The notes beneath the pieces were generated by a model. That model was not told the origin of the DNA. It saw only the letters and a program-made list of their open reading frames with translations, and searched no databases. The translations under genes and the position numbers were made by a program. This document shows positions 17,773 to 30,578 of a stretch of 64,000 nt of DNA, one piece after another (positions within the stretch are counted from its first letter, which is position 1; each line of letters opens with the position of its first letter). Source of the DNA: Affinundibacterium nitidum (GTDB lineage Bacteria > Pseudomonadota > Gammaproteobacteria > Burkholderiales > Burkholderiaceae_D); NCBI RefSeq assembly GCF_014284155.1, contig NZ_JACOFZ010000004.1, forward strand, positions 186,001 through 250,000. The letters are read 5' to 3'.

Positions 17773-18453
17773 ATGCAAACCACTGCCTTACTTCATTTAT
17801 TGCAATTAGCGAGTCCCTCTTTGCCTATCGGTGGGTTTAGTTATTCGCAGGGCCTCGAAACGGCGATAGAACGTGGGGAGGTGAAAGATGCCGAGACCGC
17901 GCGAGTGTGGATTTCGTCTTATTTAAATCAAGTGGTGGCGTACTTTGAAGCACCAATGTTGTGGCGGTTAATGCGCGCTTTTTATGAGCAAGATAGCGAT
18001 GCAGTGCGTTATTGGAGTGAAGTGTTTTTGGCCTCACGTGACACCGCGGAATTTCGCGCGGAGACCGTACAAATGGGTTACTCCTTGGCGAAATTGGTGG
18101 CGGAACTCGCGATCGCTGATGACGAGGCGATGGCGAGCTTGCAGCAGTTGGTCGATATTCCCCTACCAACAGCGATGGCTTGCGCTGCAGTGGCCTTGCA
18201 AATTCCTGCGGAAGCTGTGATTCATGCCAGTTTGTTCACTTGGGTCGAAAATCAAGTTTTGGTGTGTGTAAAGTCCGTGCCGTTAGGACAAGTTGCAGGA
18301 CAACGTTTGTTATTGTCTATGCGCGACGACATTGCGAATGCCTCGAACCTTGCCATGCAGTTGGAGGATGATGCACTTTCAAATTGGGCGCCAGGACTTT
18401 CACTACTGTCGATGCAACATGAAGTGCAGTACAGCCGTTTGTATCGATCTTAG
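17773..18453 (+). CDS. ureF: Urease accessory protein UreF
   Basis: 226 residues. It starts with the family signature LLQLASPSLPIGGFSYSQGLE and keeps FRAETVQMGYSLAKL and the C-terminal LSLLSMQHEVQYSRLYRS that contacts the UreD/UreG partners. UreF gates GTP hydrolysis by UreG during Ni insertion. It begins 21 bp after ureE with no strong ribosome site. Confidence 0.96.
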   Translation: MQTTALLHLLQLASPSLPIGGFSYSQGLETAIERGEVKDAETARVWISSYLNQVVAYFEAPMLWRLMRAFYEQDSDAVRYWSEVFLASRDTAEFRAETVQMGYSLAKLVAELAIADDEAMASLQQLVDIPLPTAMACAAVALQIPAEAVIHASLFTWVENQVLVCVKSVPLGQVAGQRLLLSMRDDIANASNLAMQLEDDALSNWAPGLSLLSMQHEVQYSRLYRS

Positions 18454-18543
18454 ATTTACAAGCTTGTTTAAAGAAGCGAATAACATGCAGAGAAAACCTC
18501 GGCGCAACAGAAATTGAAATTTGAAAAATATTGAGGGGAAACG

Positions 18544-19203
18544 ATGAATCTGGCAATGCAAGGGCAGAACAAAATGGTGAGTCCGCAGGGGCGACAGAAA
18601 GAGCCTTTAAGAGTCGGAATAGGTGGCCCGGTAGGCTCGGGTAAAACGGCATTATGCGAAATGCTTTGCAAACGCATGCGTGATCATTACGACATGGCGG
18701 TGATCACCAATGATATCTATACCAAAGAAGATATGGAAATCTTGCTGCGTGCCGATGCCTTGCCAGCTGAACGCTTAATGGGGGTGGAGACCGGTGGTTG
18801 CCCGCATACCGCAATCCGCGAAGATGCATCAATCAATTTAGAAGCCATTGCGCGTATGTCTGCCGATTTTCCAAATTTGGATCTCATTTTGGTGGAATCT
18901 GGTGGTGATAATTTGGCGGCGACGTTTAGTCCCGAATTATCTGATCTGACGATCTATGTCATCGACGTCGCTGGCGGCGAAAAGATTCCAAGGAAAGGGG
19001 GGCCGGGAATTACGCGTTCGGATTTGTTGATCATTAATAAGACCGATTTGGCGCCGCATGTGGGAGCCAACCTCGACATCATGGCTAGCGATGCGAAACG
19101 TATGCGTGGCGACAAGCCCTTTGTCTTCACGAATTTGCGCGCTGGTGATGGCTTAGAAACGGTGTTCGAGTTTATTCGTGACCAAGGCTTGTTAGGCGAT
19201 TAA
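18544..19203 (+). CDS. ureG: Urease accessory GTPase UreG
   Basis: 219 residues. The P-loop [11 protein letters not shown], the [11 protein letters not shown] switch, the metal-site [15 protein letters not shown] (Cys-Pro-His) and the NKTDLA guanine motif are intact. UreG-GTP carries Ni to the UreD-UreF-urease complex. A strong GAGGGG ribosome site supports the ATG at 18544, which gives about 20 extra N-terminal residues compared with common UreG. The gap from ureF is 90 bp. Confidence 0.97.
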   Translation: MNLAMQGQNKMVSPQGRQKEPLRVGIGGPVGSGKTALCEMLCKRMRDHYDMAVITNDIYTKEDMEILLRADALPAERLMGVETGGCPHTAIREDASINLEAIARMSADFPNLDLILVESGGDNLAATFSPELSDLTIYVIDVAGGEKIPRKGGPGITRSDLLIINKTDLAPHVGANLDIMASDAKRMRGDKPFVFTNLRAGDGLETVFEFIRDQGLLGD

Positions 19204-19270
19204 CGAGTGTTTGGTTAGTGACTAGTTTATGTATGAGACAGAAAAATTTTAATTTTGCGAGGTGTTAGCT

Positions 19271-19864
19271 ATGCGATTTTTGAATGATAGGCGATTCGCC
19301 TTCTTGCTGTATTTGACTGCTGTTGGTTTGATGCTGATATTTCCATCTTGGGCTTCGGCTCATGAAAGTGCCGAGCATGCAGGATCGGGTTTTGGTGCAG
19401 GAATTCTTCATCCTTTGACGGGAGTAGATCACTTGCTGATGTTGATTTCGGTCGCTTGTTTCTCATCCCGAGTTTCGAGCTTGAAGGCTAAATTCTTCTC
19501 GCTTTGTTTTTTATTGGCACTTACTTTGGGTTTTTTTGTTGGCTTGAACGGAATAGGCTTGGGCTTCGTTGAGAATGGTATTGTCCTGAGTTTGCTATTG
19601 ATGGCGCTCTTGCTGATTTCCGCTCGCCAGTTACCTACTTTTGCTTCTGCGCTGGTAATTGCCATATTTGGTGTAATGCATGGAGTCCCACATGGCCTAG
19701 AGATGCCATCATCGGTATCAAGTCTCGCGTATTTCTTTGGTTTGATGTTGGCGTCGACTGCAACGCTTGCTGTGGGTTATGTGGTTGCAACATGTCTCAC
19801 ACGGCAACCTAGATGGCATCGTGGCTTGGCATTTGCCTTATGCGCGGTCGCTTTAGTCAGTTAG
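19271..19864 (+). CDS. ureJ: HupE/UreJ-family membrane protein (nickel transport)
   Basis: 197 residues from the ATG at 19271, chosen because GAGG sits eight bases upstream; a GTG at 19262 overlaps that site. A signal-like helix ending ASAHES is followed by the HupE motif GILHPLTGVDHLLMLI and about five more membrane helices, with a second His motif VMHGVPHGLEMP. The family is linked to Ni uptake for urease or hydrogenase, and its place after ureG fits Ni supply for this urease. Confidence 0.88.
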   Translation: MRFLNDRRFAFLLYLTAVGLMLIFPSWASAHESAEHAGSGFGAGILHPLTGVDHLLMLISVACFSSRVSSLKAKFFSLCFLLALTLGFFVGLNGIGLGFVENGIVLSLLLMALLLISARQLPTFASALVIAIFGVMHGVPHGLEMPSSVSSLAYFFGLMLASTATLAVGYVVATCLTRQPRWHRGLAFALCAVALVS

Positions 19865-19957
19865 TTACTAGCGCTTAATCGAGTGAGACGAACTGATGGC
19901 GATTTGAAATAGGTGTCCCAGGCAAAGCACATCCTGTGGTCTAGGACCTGCAAAACT

Positions 19958-20302
19958 TTACTTCGAAGAACGGAAAGCCTGCCACCAACCACCGCTGACG
20001 ACAAATCGTGGAAAATTGATCCATTGCTCGACGAACAAGCGGGAGATGGCGTTAAGGGGGCTGCTAAATGGAATAGACGGCGTTTCTTCAATCTTGTGAC
20101 CTTTTCCTTGTAAGACTAAGGAAAGTAGCATTAGACCAGCTGAAATAATCGCGTGTATCCATGCCGATTGAGTTAATGCCCAGACTAGATTGATATTTGC
20201 GATCAATAGTAGGGGGACCGCGAAGATATGTATTAAAAGGTTTTTTCTGGAGCGATGAAAATCATGATATTCATTCCATTGCCATTGAATTAACTTGAGC
20301 AT
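19958..20302 (-). CDS. Mpo1-like / DUF962 membrane protein
   Basis: 114 residues with two hydrophobic segments (about 22-65). Conserved family features are the N-terminal YHDFHRSRKNLLIHIFAVP, the QGKGHKIE motif with a His, and the C-terminal RLFVEQWINFPRFVVSGGW. Yeast Mpo1 is an Fe(II) dioxygenase of 2-hydroxy fatty acids that uses His residues in comparable positions; a similar lipid role here is inference. It is 35 bp downstream of the GNAT gene on the same strand and converges on ureJ. Confidence 0.75.
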   Translation of the reverse strand: MLKLIQWQWNEYHDFHRSRKNLLIHIFAVPLLLIANINLVWALTQSAWIHAIISAGLMLLSLVLQGKGHKIEETPSIPFSSPLNAISRLFVEQWINFPRFVVSGGWWQAFRSSK

Positions 20303-20337
20303 TGCTTGCTTTCTTTTCTAAATATTTATGGGGCGCA

Positions 20338-20952
20338 TTAAATGTTGCGGAGACTGCTGAGCAGCCAATAGTCTTTGTGTATGCCACGGACCTTGCGGTA
20401 GCTGCGCATTACTCCTTCCAGATTATATCCAGATTTTTCTAAGACTCTGCGTGAACCTTGATTTTCAAGCATGACGCTGGCGGCAATTCTCCGCAACTTT
20501 ATTTCTTCATGTGCCCAAGCTGTCATTTTGCGGCAGACCTGCGTGATGATGCCGCGATTCCAATAATTGGGATTGAGGTCATAAGCCACTTCACAGCTCT
20601 CATTTTGTTGGTCGATACTATGAAAGCCTAGCGTTCCAATAAGTCGGTCCTGACTTTGATCGGTAATCGCCCACTTAATCTGATTTTGTTGTGGGTTGTG
20701 CCATTGTGATTGAATAAATTGTTGAAGGTCTTCGGGGCTTTTCACATCCCAGCTCATCAGTGCTTTCACTTGTTCTTTTTGAAGGTATCCATACCAGTCG
20801 GCTAAGTCTGTAGTTCGAACTGGCCGTATAACAAAATCACCGATCCCAGTTTGCGGTAGTTGAGCGCTCGCGAAGGCTATCAGTGCTGGGGCAGGCCTTG
20901 TTAGCTGGTGTTGGTGAGGGGTGAATCCATATGAGAAATGAAATTTTTCCAT
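20338..20952 (-). CDS. GNAT-family N-acetyltransferase
   Basis: 204 residues from the ATG at 20952 (AAGGAA upstream); a longer in-frame start adds a Thr/Arg-rich stretch with no family match. The GNAT fold is recognised from FVIRPVRTTDLADWY, IGTLGFHSIDQQNESCEVAYDLNPNYWNRGI (acetyl-CoA loop variant) and the C-terminal SRRVLEKSGYNLEGVMRSYRKVRG, the pattern of RimJ/RimL-type enzymes that act on protein N-termini or small amines. The target is unknown. Confidence 0.82.
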   Translation of the reverse strand: MEKFHFSYGFTPHQHQLTRPAPALIAFASAQLPQTGIGDFVIRPVRTTDLADWYGYLQKEQVKALMSWDVKSPEDLQQFIQSQWHNPQQNQIKWAITDQSQDRLIGTLGFHSIDQQNESCEVAYDLNPNYWNRGIITQVCRKMTAWAHEEIKLRRIAASVMLENQGSRRVLEKSGYNLEGVMRSYRKVRGIHKDYWLLSSLRNI

Positions 20953-21153
20953 ATCGTTGGTTTCCTTGATAGCTCGCAAACGAGTCCGATTAAGCAATTG
21001 TATCTGTGTACTAAAAACGGAAGGCACAAAATCTCACGTGTAGCTGTTGCTGTCCATTTGTCGGATCACTAAAAAATATTATTAAGACAATAAATCTGAG
21101 CCTGCACTTGCATAAAAATCTTCAGCGTGTCCGTGCGATAACATCGTTCGTGA

Positions 21154-22836
<1,683 letters not shown>

Positions 22837-22865
22837 TACGCGACCTAGTCTGAAGGAAAAACAGC

Positions 22866-23720
22866 ATGAAATTATGTGGATTTGACGTAGGTCTTGATCA
22901 TCCTTTCTTCTTGATCGCAGGCCCTTGTGTGATTGAATCGCATCAAATGGCGCTCGATACGGCAGGTGCTTTGAAAGAAATCACGGCGGAGCTCGGTATT
23001 CCTTTTATCTATAAGTCCTCTTTCGATAAAGCGAATCGTTCTTCTGGTACTTCCTTCCGTGGTTTGGGTATGGAAAAAGGCTTGGAAATTTTGGCCGATG
23101 TAAAGAAACAATTGAATGTGCCGGTGCTGACTGATATTCATGAAATCGATGAAATCAAACCAGTGGCAGCTGTAGTCGATGTGTTGCAAACGCCTGCTTT
23201 TTTGTGCCGTCAAACGGATTTTATCCAAGCATGTGCACAATCGGGTAAGCCAGTTAATATCAAGAAGGGGCAGTTCTTAGCACCGCACGATATGATAAAC
23301 GTCATTGCTAAAGCTCGTTTGGCAGCGAAGGAAGCAGGCTTGCCAGAGGATAATTTCATGGCTTGTGAGCGTGGTGTTTCCTTCGGCTACAACAACTTGG
23401 TTTCCGATATGCGCTCGTTGGCGATCATGCGCGAAACAAATTGCCCAGTGGTGTTCGATGCAACGCACTCTGTGCAATTGCCGGGTGGTCAAGGAACTTC
23501 GTCAGGTGGTCAACGAGAGTTCGTGCCTGTTTTGGCGCGTGCAGCGGTAGCTGTGGGTATTTCAGGCCTGTTCATGGAAACCCATCCAAATCCTGCGCAA
23601 GCGATGTCAGACGGTCCAAACGCCGTGCCACTAGCGCGTATGAAAGAGTTGTTAGCTACATTGATGGATTTAGATCGTGTAGTGAAGAAAAATGGATTCC
23701 TAGAATCTAGTTTTAATTAA
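22866..23720 (+). CDS. kdsA: 3-deoxy-8-phosphooctulonate synthase (KdsA)
   Basis: 284 residues. Conserved are [42 protein letters not shown] and [12 protein letters not shown] with [14 protein letters not shown]. It condenses phosphoenolpyruvate with arabinose 5-phosphate to KDO 8-phosphate for the LPS inner core. AAGGAAA precedes the ATG. A strong terminator follows. It fits with the heptosyltransferase and O-antigen genes further along. Confidence 0.98.
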   Translation: MKLCGFDVGLDHPFFLIAGPCVIESHQMALDTAGALKEITAELGIPFIYKSSFDKANRSSGTSFRGLGMEKGLEILADVKKQLNVPVLTDIHEIDEIKPVAAVVDVLQTPAFLCRQTDFIQACAQSGKPVNIKKGQFLAPHDMINVIAKARLAAKEAGLPEDNFMACERGVSFGYNNLVSDMRSLAIMRETNCPVVFDATHSVQLPGGQGTSSGGQREFVPVLARAAVAVGISGLFMETHPNPAQAMSDGPNAVPLARMKELLATLMDLDRVVKKNGFLESSFN

Positions 23721-23721
23721 G

Positions 23722-23762
23722 AAAATGCCTCTCAGAGCAAACGCTTTGCGAGGCATTTTTTA
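23722..23762 (+). terminator. Rho-independent terminator after kdsA
   Basis: A 9-bp stem AAATGCCTC/GAGGCATTT with an 18-base loop is followed by a T run. It separates pyrG-kdsA from eno. Confidence 0.85.
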
Positions 23763-23977
23763 TCATCGGTTTGCAAGCTTGGTTTTACCTTAATCGCTGT
23801 CCTGACGCAGAATGTCATGGGGCGATAAACCCGATGAATGCGCCGCGACTCGCGGTATTTGTCTGCACCATATAGAACTCTGACAGAGAGTGCTATATCG
23901 TCGAAGTTGAGTTTTTGTAATCCTTGCTTAAGCATGAACCTTTATTTACTGTAATTTGATCGTTTAGGAGAAATTGA

Positions 23978-25261
<1,284 letters not shown>

Positions 25262-25270
25262 GATGTCAAC

Positions 25271-25301
25271 GAGGGCGTAGCAGATTTTAGGCTACGCTCT
25301 C
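25271..25301 (+). other. Hairpin between eno and ftsB without a T run
   Basis: An 11-bp stem GAGGGCGTAGC/GCTACGCTCTC (one G-T pair) with a 9-base loop fills most of the 55-bp gap. No U-tract follows, so it is more likely an mRNA-stabilising or processing structure than a terminator; it could lower read-through from the strong eno gene into ftsB. Confidence 0.55.
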
Positions 25302-25316
25302 GACCTTCGATTCTCT

Positions 25317-25652
25317 ATGCGCCTAATTACTCTGATCTTGCTTGCTCTGGTGATTTTGATCCAGTACCCACTGTGGCTGGGTAAGGGCGGTTGGTTACGC
25401 GTTTCAGAACTCGATAAGCAAGTCAATGAGGCGCATGTTAAGAACGATGGACTCAAACAACGTAATGCCAAACTTGAATCTGAAGTCGAAGATTTGAAAA
25501 ATGGTACCGAGGCTGTCGAAGAACGTGCTCGCTTTGAATTAGGCATGGTCAAAAAAGACGAAATTTTCGTGCAGATCCTTGAGCCTGGCAGTAAAGTTGA
25601 TGCGAAGTCACAAGTGCTACCAAAACCAGCCGCTACCTCTAACAAACCTTAA
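25317..25652 (+). CDS. ftsB: Cell division protein FtsB
   Basis: 111 residues: a membrane helix at the N-terminus ([18 protein letters not shown]), a coiled coil (about residues 30-70, [20 protein letters not shown] onward) and the FtsB-type [21 protein letters not shown]. With FtsL and FtsQ it activates septal peptidoglycan synthesis. Its place just after eno is the common proteobacterial order. The tail is Lys/Pro/Ala-rich and variable. Confidence 0.94.
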   Translation: MRLITLILLALVILIQYPLWLGKGGWLRVSELDKQVNEAHVKNDGLKQRNAKLESEVEDLKNGTEAVEERARFELGMVKKDEIFVQILEPGSKVDAKSQVLPKPAATSNKP

Positions 25653-25715
25653 TTGATGCCTTTTGGGTAGTCACTTGCGCAGCGATTGCGCGCCTCAATT
25701 TTACGCTTTAAAGAT

Positions 25716-26132
25716 ATGAAACAAACCTTAGGACTAATCACCTTAGTCGTACGCGACTACGATGAAGCATTACTGTTTTATGTTGAGAAACTCGGCTTTG
25801 TTTTGATCGAAGATAGTTTTATTGCCGAACAAAATAAGCGTTGGGTGGTGGTAGCACCTGCCGGAAGCGAGGCAGCTTCTACAACTAAGTTATTGCTTGC
25901 ACGCGCTAGCAATAGCACGCAGGCAGAACGCGTCGGCGATCAGACCGGCGGTCGCGTGATGGGCTTCTTGCATACGGATAATTTTCAACGTGATTTCGAA
26001 AGCTACCAGCGCAAAGGCGTTGAGTTTGTGCGTGGACCGAATCAAGCCCCGTATGGAATGGTTGCTGTGTTTAAAGATCTATACGGGAATTTGTGGGATT
26101 TGATTGGGCCTGCAGATGCATCTTCACCGTAA
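25716..26132 (+). CDS. VOC-family (glyoxalase/dioxygenase fold) protein
   Basis: 138 residues from the ATG at 25716; a TTG at 25686 is less likely. It has the paired beta-alpha-beta-beta-beta pattern: LITLVVRDYDEALLFYVEKLGF near the start and GVEFVRGPNQAPYGMVAVFKDLYGNLWDLIGP at the end. The terminal Glu ligand of glyoxalase I is replaced (NLWDL), so metal use is uncertain. The substrate is unknown. It converges with waaC, 24 bp apart. Confidence 0.85.
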   Translation: MKQTLGLITLVVRDYDEALLFYVEKLGFVLIEDSFIAEQNKRWVVVAPAGSEAASTTKLLLARASNSTQAERVGDQTGGRVMGFLHTDNFQRDFESYQRKGVEFVRGPNQAPYGMVAVFKDLYGNLWDLIGPADASSP

Positions 26133-26156
26133 TTTGAATTGCGGAACCGGCATATG

Positions 26157-27146
26157 CTATCGAGACTTTACTAAACCCAATAACTTCTCAAACGCAATTT
26201 CTACTTCGGCCACACTAGGGGGTGCGCCTTTGTCACCTAAATTAATGATTTTCGGTGACCAATTGCCTTCGGTTTTCCAACGAGGTGAGTCGCAATAGAT
26301 TTCAATTGTCGGTGTTTCATAGGCAGCGGCAATATGAACTAAGCCGGTGTCGACACCGATCACTAAGGCTGCACGTTGTGCTAATACCGTCGCTTCTTGC
26401 ATGGAAAGCTTCGGCAAGACTCGAGCATTACTCATCATTTCAGCCATTGCTTCGGCTTCCGTTTTTTCCGCTTCATTCCCCCACGGCAGCAAAATTGGCC
26501 AACCTGTCACTTGCAAATCGCGTGCCGTATCAACCCAATGATGTCGCGGCCATTTTTTCGATGCTCCAGCAGTCGCGTGAAAGAAAACGATATACGGCGT
26601 ACTCGGCAACCATGTTGGCTGTATATCGAGTTTTTGAAGGCCGAAACTGGCGGGTGCATCGATGGAATAACCGAGCGCCGCTGCGGCTACAATACGCCCA
26701 CGTTCGACAGCATGGGTGCGACGTTCTGTGGGGATGCTGATGTCATGAAAAATCCGTGATATACCCTCGTAACCAGAACCCTCCGTGCCATTCGCCAGTC
26801 CTACCTTTTTACCTGCGCGAGTGGTGCGTGCCATACCCATGATGATGCCAGTCTTTAATAGACCTTGAGTTTCAAGCACGAAGTCATACTCTTCTTCGCG
26901 CAGCGTACGGTAAAAGTGTTTGATCTCTGCGCGCGTTTCTTTTTTGCCCAAACTTTTGCGCCAACGGCGTTGTGCATAGGCGATGACCTTGTTTACTTTT
27001 GGCTGTAATTTGACCAAGCTGACATAGGCTTCCTCGACCACCCAATCAATTTGTGCGTCTGGAAAGTGAGCCTTGATATCATCGACGATGGGCATGTTAT
27101 GCAATACATCGCCGAGAGAAGAAACACGAATTAGAAGAATTTTCAT
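26157..27146 (-). CDS. waaC: LPS heptosyltransferase I (WaaC)
   Basis: 329 residues, GT family 9. It starts MKILLIRVSSLGDVLHNMPI and has LETQGLLKTG, GSGYEGISRIFHD, FFHATAGASKKWP and VIGVDTGLVHIAAAYETPTIEIY motifs, including the family nucleotide-sugar site. It adds the first heptose to KDO2-lipid A. It is the last gene of the minus-strand polysaccharide block, 15 bp after the phosphohexomutase gene. Confidence 0.95.
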   Translation of the reverse strand: MKILLIRVSSLGDVLHNMPIVDDIKAHFPDAQIDWVVEEAYVSLVKLQPKVNKVIAYAQRRWRKSLGKKETRAEIKHFYRTLREEEYDFVLETQGLLKTGIIMGMARTTRAGKKVGLANGTEGSGYEGISRIFHDISIPTERRTHAVERGRIVAAAALGYSIDAPASFGLQKLDIQPTWLPSTPYIVFFHATAGASKKWPRHHWVDTARDLQVTGWPILLPWGNEAEKTEAEAMAEMMSNARVLPKLSMQEATVLAQRAALVIGVDTGLVHIAAAYETPTIEIYCDSPRWKTEGNWSPKIINLGDKGAPPSVAEVEIAFEKLLGLVKSR

Positions 27147-27161
27147 CGGGACCCTAACAAC

Positions 27162-28538
27162 TTAGTAAGGCAACACCGCATCTGGCTTGACCGCCAAGAT
27201 AGCTGTCTTCAGGGCAGCTTGAATACGCGCCAAAGCTTCAGTAGATTCCGCTTCAAAGCGCATGACGATTACTGGCGTTGTGTTTGATGAGCGTGCCAAA
27301 CCGAAGCCGTCTGGATACTCCACGCGCAAGCCATCGATACTGATGATTTCAGTGGACCCTGGGAAGTTCGCATTCTTCTGCATTTGCTCGATGATGGCGA
27401 AATTCTCGCCTTCGTTGAGTTTGAGTTGCAGCTCAGGCGTGCTGGTAGATTGTGGCAAATCGTTTAGAGTTTTGGTCATATCCGCGACCTTGCTCAAGAT
27501 TTCAAGCAAGCGAGCACCGGCATATAAGCCGTCATCAAATCCATACCAACGATCTTTGAAGAACACGTGGCCACTCATTTCGCCGCCGAGTGGTGAACCC
27601 GTTTCTTTGAGTTTGGCTTTGACTAAGGAATGACCCGTTTTCCACATTAATGGCTGACCACCGTGTGATTTGATCCATGGCGCTAGATGACGGGTACACT
27701 TCACGTCATACAAAATCTGTGCACCAGCATTGCGTGTTAAGACATCTGCCGCAAATAACATTAATTGTCGGTCTGGATAAATGATCTGGCCATCTTTGGT
27801 GACGACGCCAAGACGATCGCCATCGCCGTCAAATGCCAAGCCGATCTCCGCGTCGGACGTTTGTAAGCAACGAATTAAATCTTGTAAATTTTCTGGGTGC
27901 GCTGGGTCTGGATGGTGGTTAGGAAAGTTTCCATCGACTTCGCAGAACAGTTCGGTCACTTCGCAACCCATAGCGCGATATAAGTCGCCTGCAAATGCCC
28001 CCGCAACACCATTACCGCAATCGACTGCGATTTTGATCGGGCGCTGCAATTTTACGTCGCTAACGATACGTTCAAGGTAGCTAGTTTTGATGTCGTGCGT
28101 ACTATACTGTCCGTTACCTGTGACAAAATCTTTGGCGATGATACGATCGTACAAGGCCAAGATGGTATCACCATAAATTGCTTCACCCGCAAGTACCATT
28201 TTGAAACCATTGTAGTCGGGTGGGTTGTGGCTGCCAGTGACCATGATTCCCGAGCTGGCGCCGAGTACATTAGTTCCGAAATACACCATCGGCGTCGCAA
28301 CGACACCCAAATCGATGACGTTGACGCCCGTTGATTGCAAGCCTTTGGCTAAGGAGGCTGCGAGGGAAGGGCCAGATAAGCGCCCATCGCGACCAATCAC
28401 GACAGTCTTCTCACCTTTCGCCAAGGCGGCCGTGCCGAACGCTTGACCAATCGAATAAGCGACATCAGCATCGAGTGTTTTATCAATAATGCCGCGAATG
28501 TCGTAGGCTTTGAATATGCTCTTGGAGAGTAGGGACAT
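27162..28538 (-). CDS. Phosphomannomutase/phosphoglucomutase
   Basis: 458 residues from the ATG at 28538 (GAG seven bases upstream; the upstream TTG-like start is AT-rich leader). Hallmarks of the AlgC/ManB class are FKAYDIRGI, the phosphoserine loop VTGSHNPPDYNG, the Mg site FDGDGDRLG and the sugar loop GGEMSGH. It interconverts hexose 6- and 1-phosphates, feeding glucose 1-phosphate to RmlA, and possibly mannose 1-phosphate. The gap to the upstream dehydratase gene is 62 bp. Confidence 0.93.
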   Translation of the reverse strand: MSLLSKSIFKAYDIRGIIDKTLDADVAYSIGQAFGTAALAKGEKTVVIGRDGRLSGPSLAASLAKGLQSTGVNVIDLGVVATPMVYFGTNVLGASSGIMVTGSHNPPDYNGFKMVLAGEAIYGDTILALYDRIIAKDFVTGNGQYSTHDIKTSYLERIVSDVKLQRPIKIAVDCGNGVAGAFAGDLYRAMGCEVTELFCEVDGNFPNHHPDPAHPENLQDLIRCLQTSDAEIGLAFDGDGDRLGVVTKDGQIIYPDRQLMLFAADVLTRNAGAQILYDVKCTRHLAPWIKSHGGQPLMWKTGHSLVKAKLKETGSPLGGEMSGHVFFKDRWYGFDDGLYAGARLLEILSKVADMTKTLNDLPQSTSTPELQLKLNEGENFAIIEQMQKNANFPGSTEIISIDGLRVEYPDGFGLARSSNTTPVIVMRFEAESTEALARIQAALKTAILAVKPDAVLPY

Positions 28539-28600
28539 AATAATCTCAATAAAAAAATACAAATTGTGTGATGTTCAGCGAGTCCTAGCGTTTACTCGCA

Positions 28601-30499
28601 TCAGGTTTTGTTCTTCTCACGCCAAATAAAATCTTCGATGCCACATTGTGGCTGATACTCCTGCACTAATTCTTGAATCAAGCGGCGAACGTTTTGATAA
28701 TCGAACTGAGTACAGGCCGCATCTAGCTCAGAAAGCGAGGCTTGCAGGACTGGCCACTCTAATTCCGCTTCTTGTGCTCGCATGATCAAGGGATGAGTGG
28801 TACCGGTAACGTTGTCGCCAATCAGCAGCTCTTCATACAATTTTTCACCAGGGCGTAAGCCGACTTCTTTGATCTCAATCGTGCCTTCAGGGTGCTCCTC
28901 GGATTTCACCTCTAGGCCGCACAGATGCACCATGCGGCGTGCGAGATCGATAATGCGGACTGGCTCACCCATGTCGAGTACAAAGACGTCGCCACCTTGA
29001 CCCATGGCACCGGCTTGTAACACCAATTGTGCAGCTTCAGGAATAGTCATGAAGTAACGCGTAATTTCTTTGTGCGTCAGGGTAATCGGTCCACCCTGCA
29101 TAATCTGTTTACGGAACAGCGGAACTACAGATCCAGAGGAACCCAATACATTGCCAAACCTTACCATGCAAAAACGGGTTCCTGTTTGACGGCGCGCATT
29201 TGCTTGCAAGATAAGTTCGGCGAGGCGTTTGGTCGCTCCCATCACATTGGTAGGACGTACCGCCTTATCGGTCGAAATTAAGACGAATTGTTTGACCTTT
29301 GCATCGATTGCCGACTGTGCTAACTGCAAAGTACCAAAGACGTTATTGCGTATGCCTTCGATAGGGTTATGTTCCACTAATGGGACATGTTTATAGGCAG
29401 CTGCGTGGTACACGGTGTCGATGGTGAAGCTGGTGAAAATCTTTTCCAGCTTGGCGCCATCATGAATAGATCCGAGGAAAGGTGTGATGCGGCAATTAGG
29501 CGCAAGCTGCGGAAGTAGCTGCGTCAACTCTTGTTCGATCGAGTACAAAGAAAATTCTGACATCTCCAACAAAACCAAATGCTTAGGCTTTTGTTTGAGA
29601 ATTTGACGACATAGCTCGGAACCAATTGAACCACCGGCACCGCTGACCAAGACATTTTGTTGGTAGATACATGCGGCAAGCAGCTGTTCATCTGGCTCAA
29701 CTTGATCACGCCCTAACAAGTCTTCAATTTCGACATCGCGAATATCTTGCACGCGCAATTCGCCGTTGACGAGGCTCTTGATCGAAGGCGTCACTTTGAT
29801 ACGTAATTTGTATTCTTCGAGTTGATCGAGAATCTGCTTCTGTTTAGCTTTTGAGATACGTGGCATGGCCAGCAGTATTTCTTTAATGTGCAAGGTCTTG
29901 ATCAAGTGGTTCACTTGGTCAGGAGCATGGACCTTGACACCGCCAATCGAGGAACCTTGTAAATTGCGATTATCGTCAATGAAAGCGACGCAATCATATT
30001 CGTCATTGGCATGAAGGGCGTTGGCGAGTTGAACGCCGGCATTGCCTGCACCGTAAATGGCTACTTTGATGCTATGCGGGTTGCGGTGGATTCCAGACAG
30101 ATAGGCACGTGCAAGCAAACGGCTTGCGCCAACATAAAGAATAGCGCCAGACCAATAAATGATAAACACCGCACGCGAGATCCCGGTTAATTGCAGCATG
30201 AATCCGAAAAATGCGAGAGCGGCTACCGAGAGTGTGACACCAACAACAACCACGCGTACCATTTTCTGGTCGATATAGCGTATAACGGCGCGGTATAAGC
30301 CGATACGGATAAAGATTGGAACAGAGATCACCGGCACAGCAAAGATCAGCCACGCGTAATGCTTGAGTAATTCTATATTGACCGACTCATATCGAGTCAT
30401 GATGGCCAAGATGAAGGCGAGCGGTAAGAAAATGGAGTCAACTAAGCCAGCGATCATTTGCTTTTTCAATCGCGGTAAATTGACAAGGGCTTGCATCAT
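28601..30499 (-). CDS. WbpM/CapD-like membrane nucleotide-sugar 4,6-dehydratase
   Basis: 632 residues: four N-terminal membrane helices (to about residue 120), a CoA-binding-like Rossmann domain (AIYGAGNAGVQLANAL), then an SDR catalytic domain with VSGAGGSIGSELCRQ, AAAYKHVPLVE, LISTDKAVRP and NVMGATKRLAE. The usual SDR YxxxK is MxxxK, as in WbpM, whose Ser-Asp-Lys/Met-Lys active site converts UDP-GlcNAc to the 4-keto-6-deoxy product. With the WbpV-like reductase nearby it would give UDP-QuiNAc (inference). The start is one of two adjacent ATGs. Confidence 0.9.
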   Translation of the reverse strand: MMQALVNLPRLKKQMIAGLVDSIFLPLAFILAIMTRYESVNIELLKHYAWLIFAVPVISVPIFIRIGLYRAVIRYIDQKMVRVVVVGVTLSVAALAFFGFMLQLTGISRAVFIIYWSGAILYVGASRLLARAYLSGIHRNPHSIKVAIYGAGNAGVQLANALHANDEYDCVAFIDDNRNLQGSSIGGVKVHAPDQVNHLIKTLHIKEILLAMPRISKAKQKQILDQLEEYKLRIKVTPSIKSLVNGELRVQDIRDVEIEDLLGRDQVEPDEQLLAACIYQQNVLVSGAGGSIGSELCRQILKQKPKHLVLLEMSEFSLYSIEQELTQLLPQLAPNCRITPFLGSIHDGAKLEKIFTSFTIDTVYHAAAYKHVPLVEHNPIEGIRNNVFGTLQLAQSAIDAKVKQFVLISTDKAVRPTNVMGATKRLAELILQANARRQTGTRFCMVRFGNVLGSSGSVVPLFRKQIMQGGPITLTHKEITRYFMTIPEAAQLVLQAGAMGQGGDVFVLDMGEPVRIIDLARRMVHLCGLEVKSEEHPEGTIEIKEVGLRPGEKLYEELLIGDNVTGTTHPLIMRAQEAELEWPVLQASLSELDAACTQFDYQNVRRLIQELVQEYQPQCGIEDFIWREKNKT

Positions 30500-30578
30500 A
30501 TTTTCAGAACCTTCGATAAGGAAAAACTAAACCAAAATGCGGCGATCACTATAACTTAGCGCAGCCAACTTGACTGTA

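Noticed and set aside
23732-23935. 67-codon minus-strand frame between kdsA and eno
   Set aside because: It has an ATG with AAGG close by, but its end runs through the kdsA terminator and the protein matches no family I know. A homology search for conservation would be needed to revive it.
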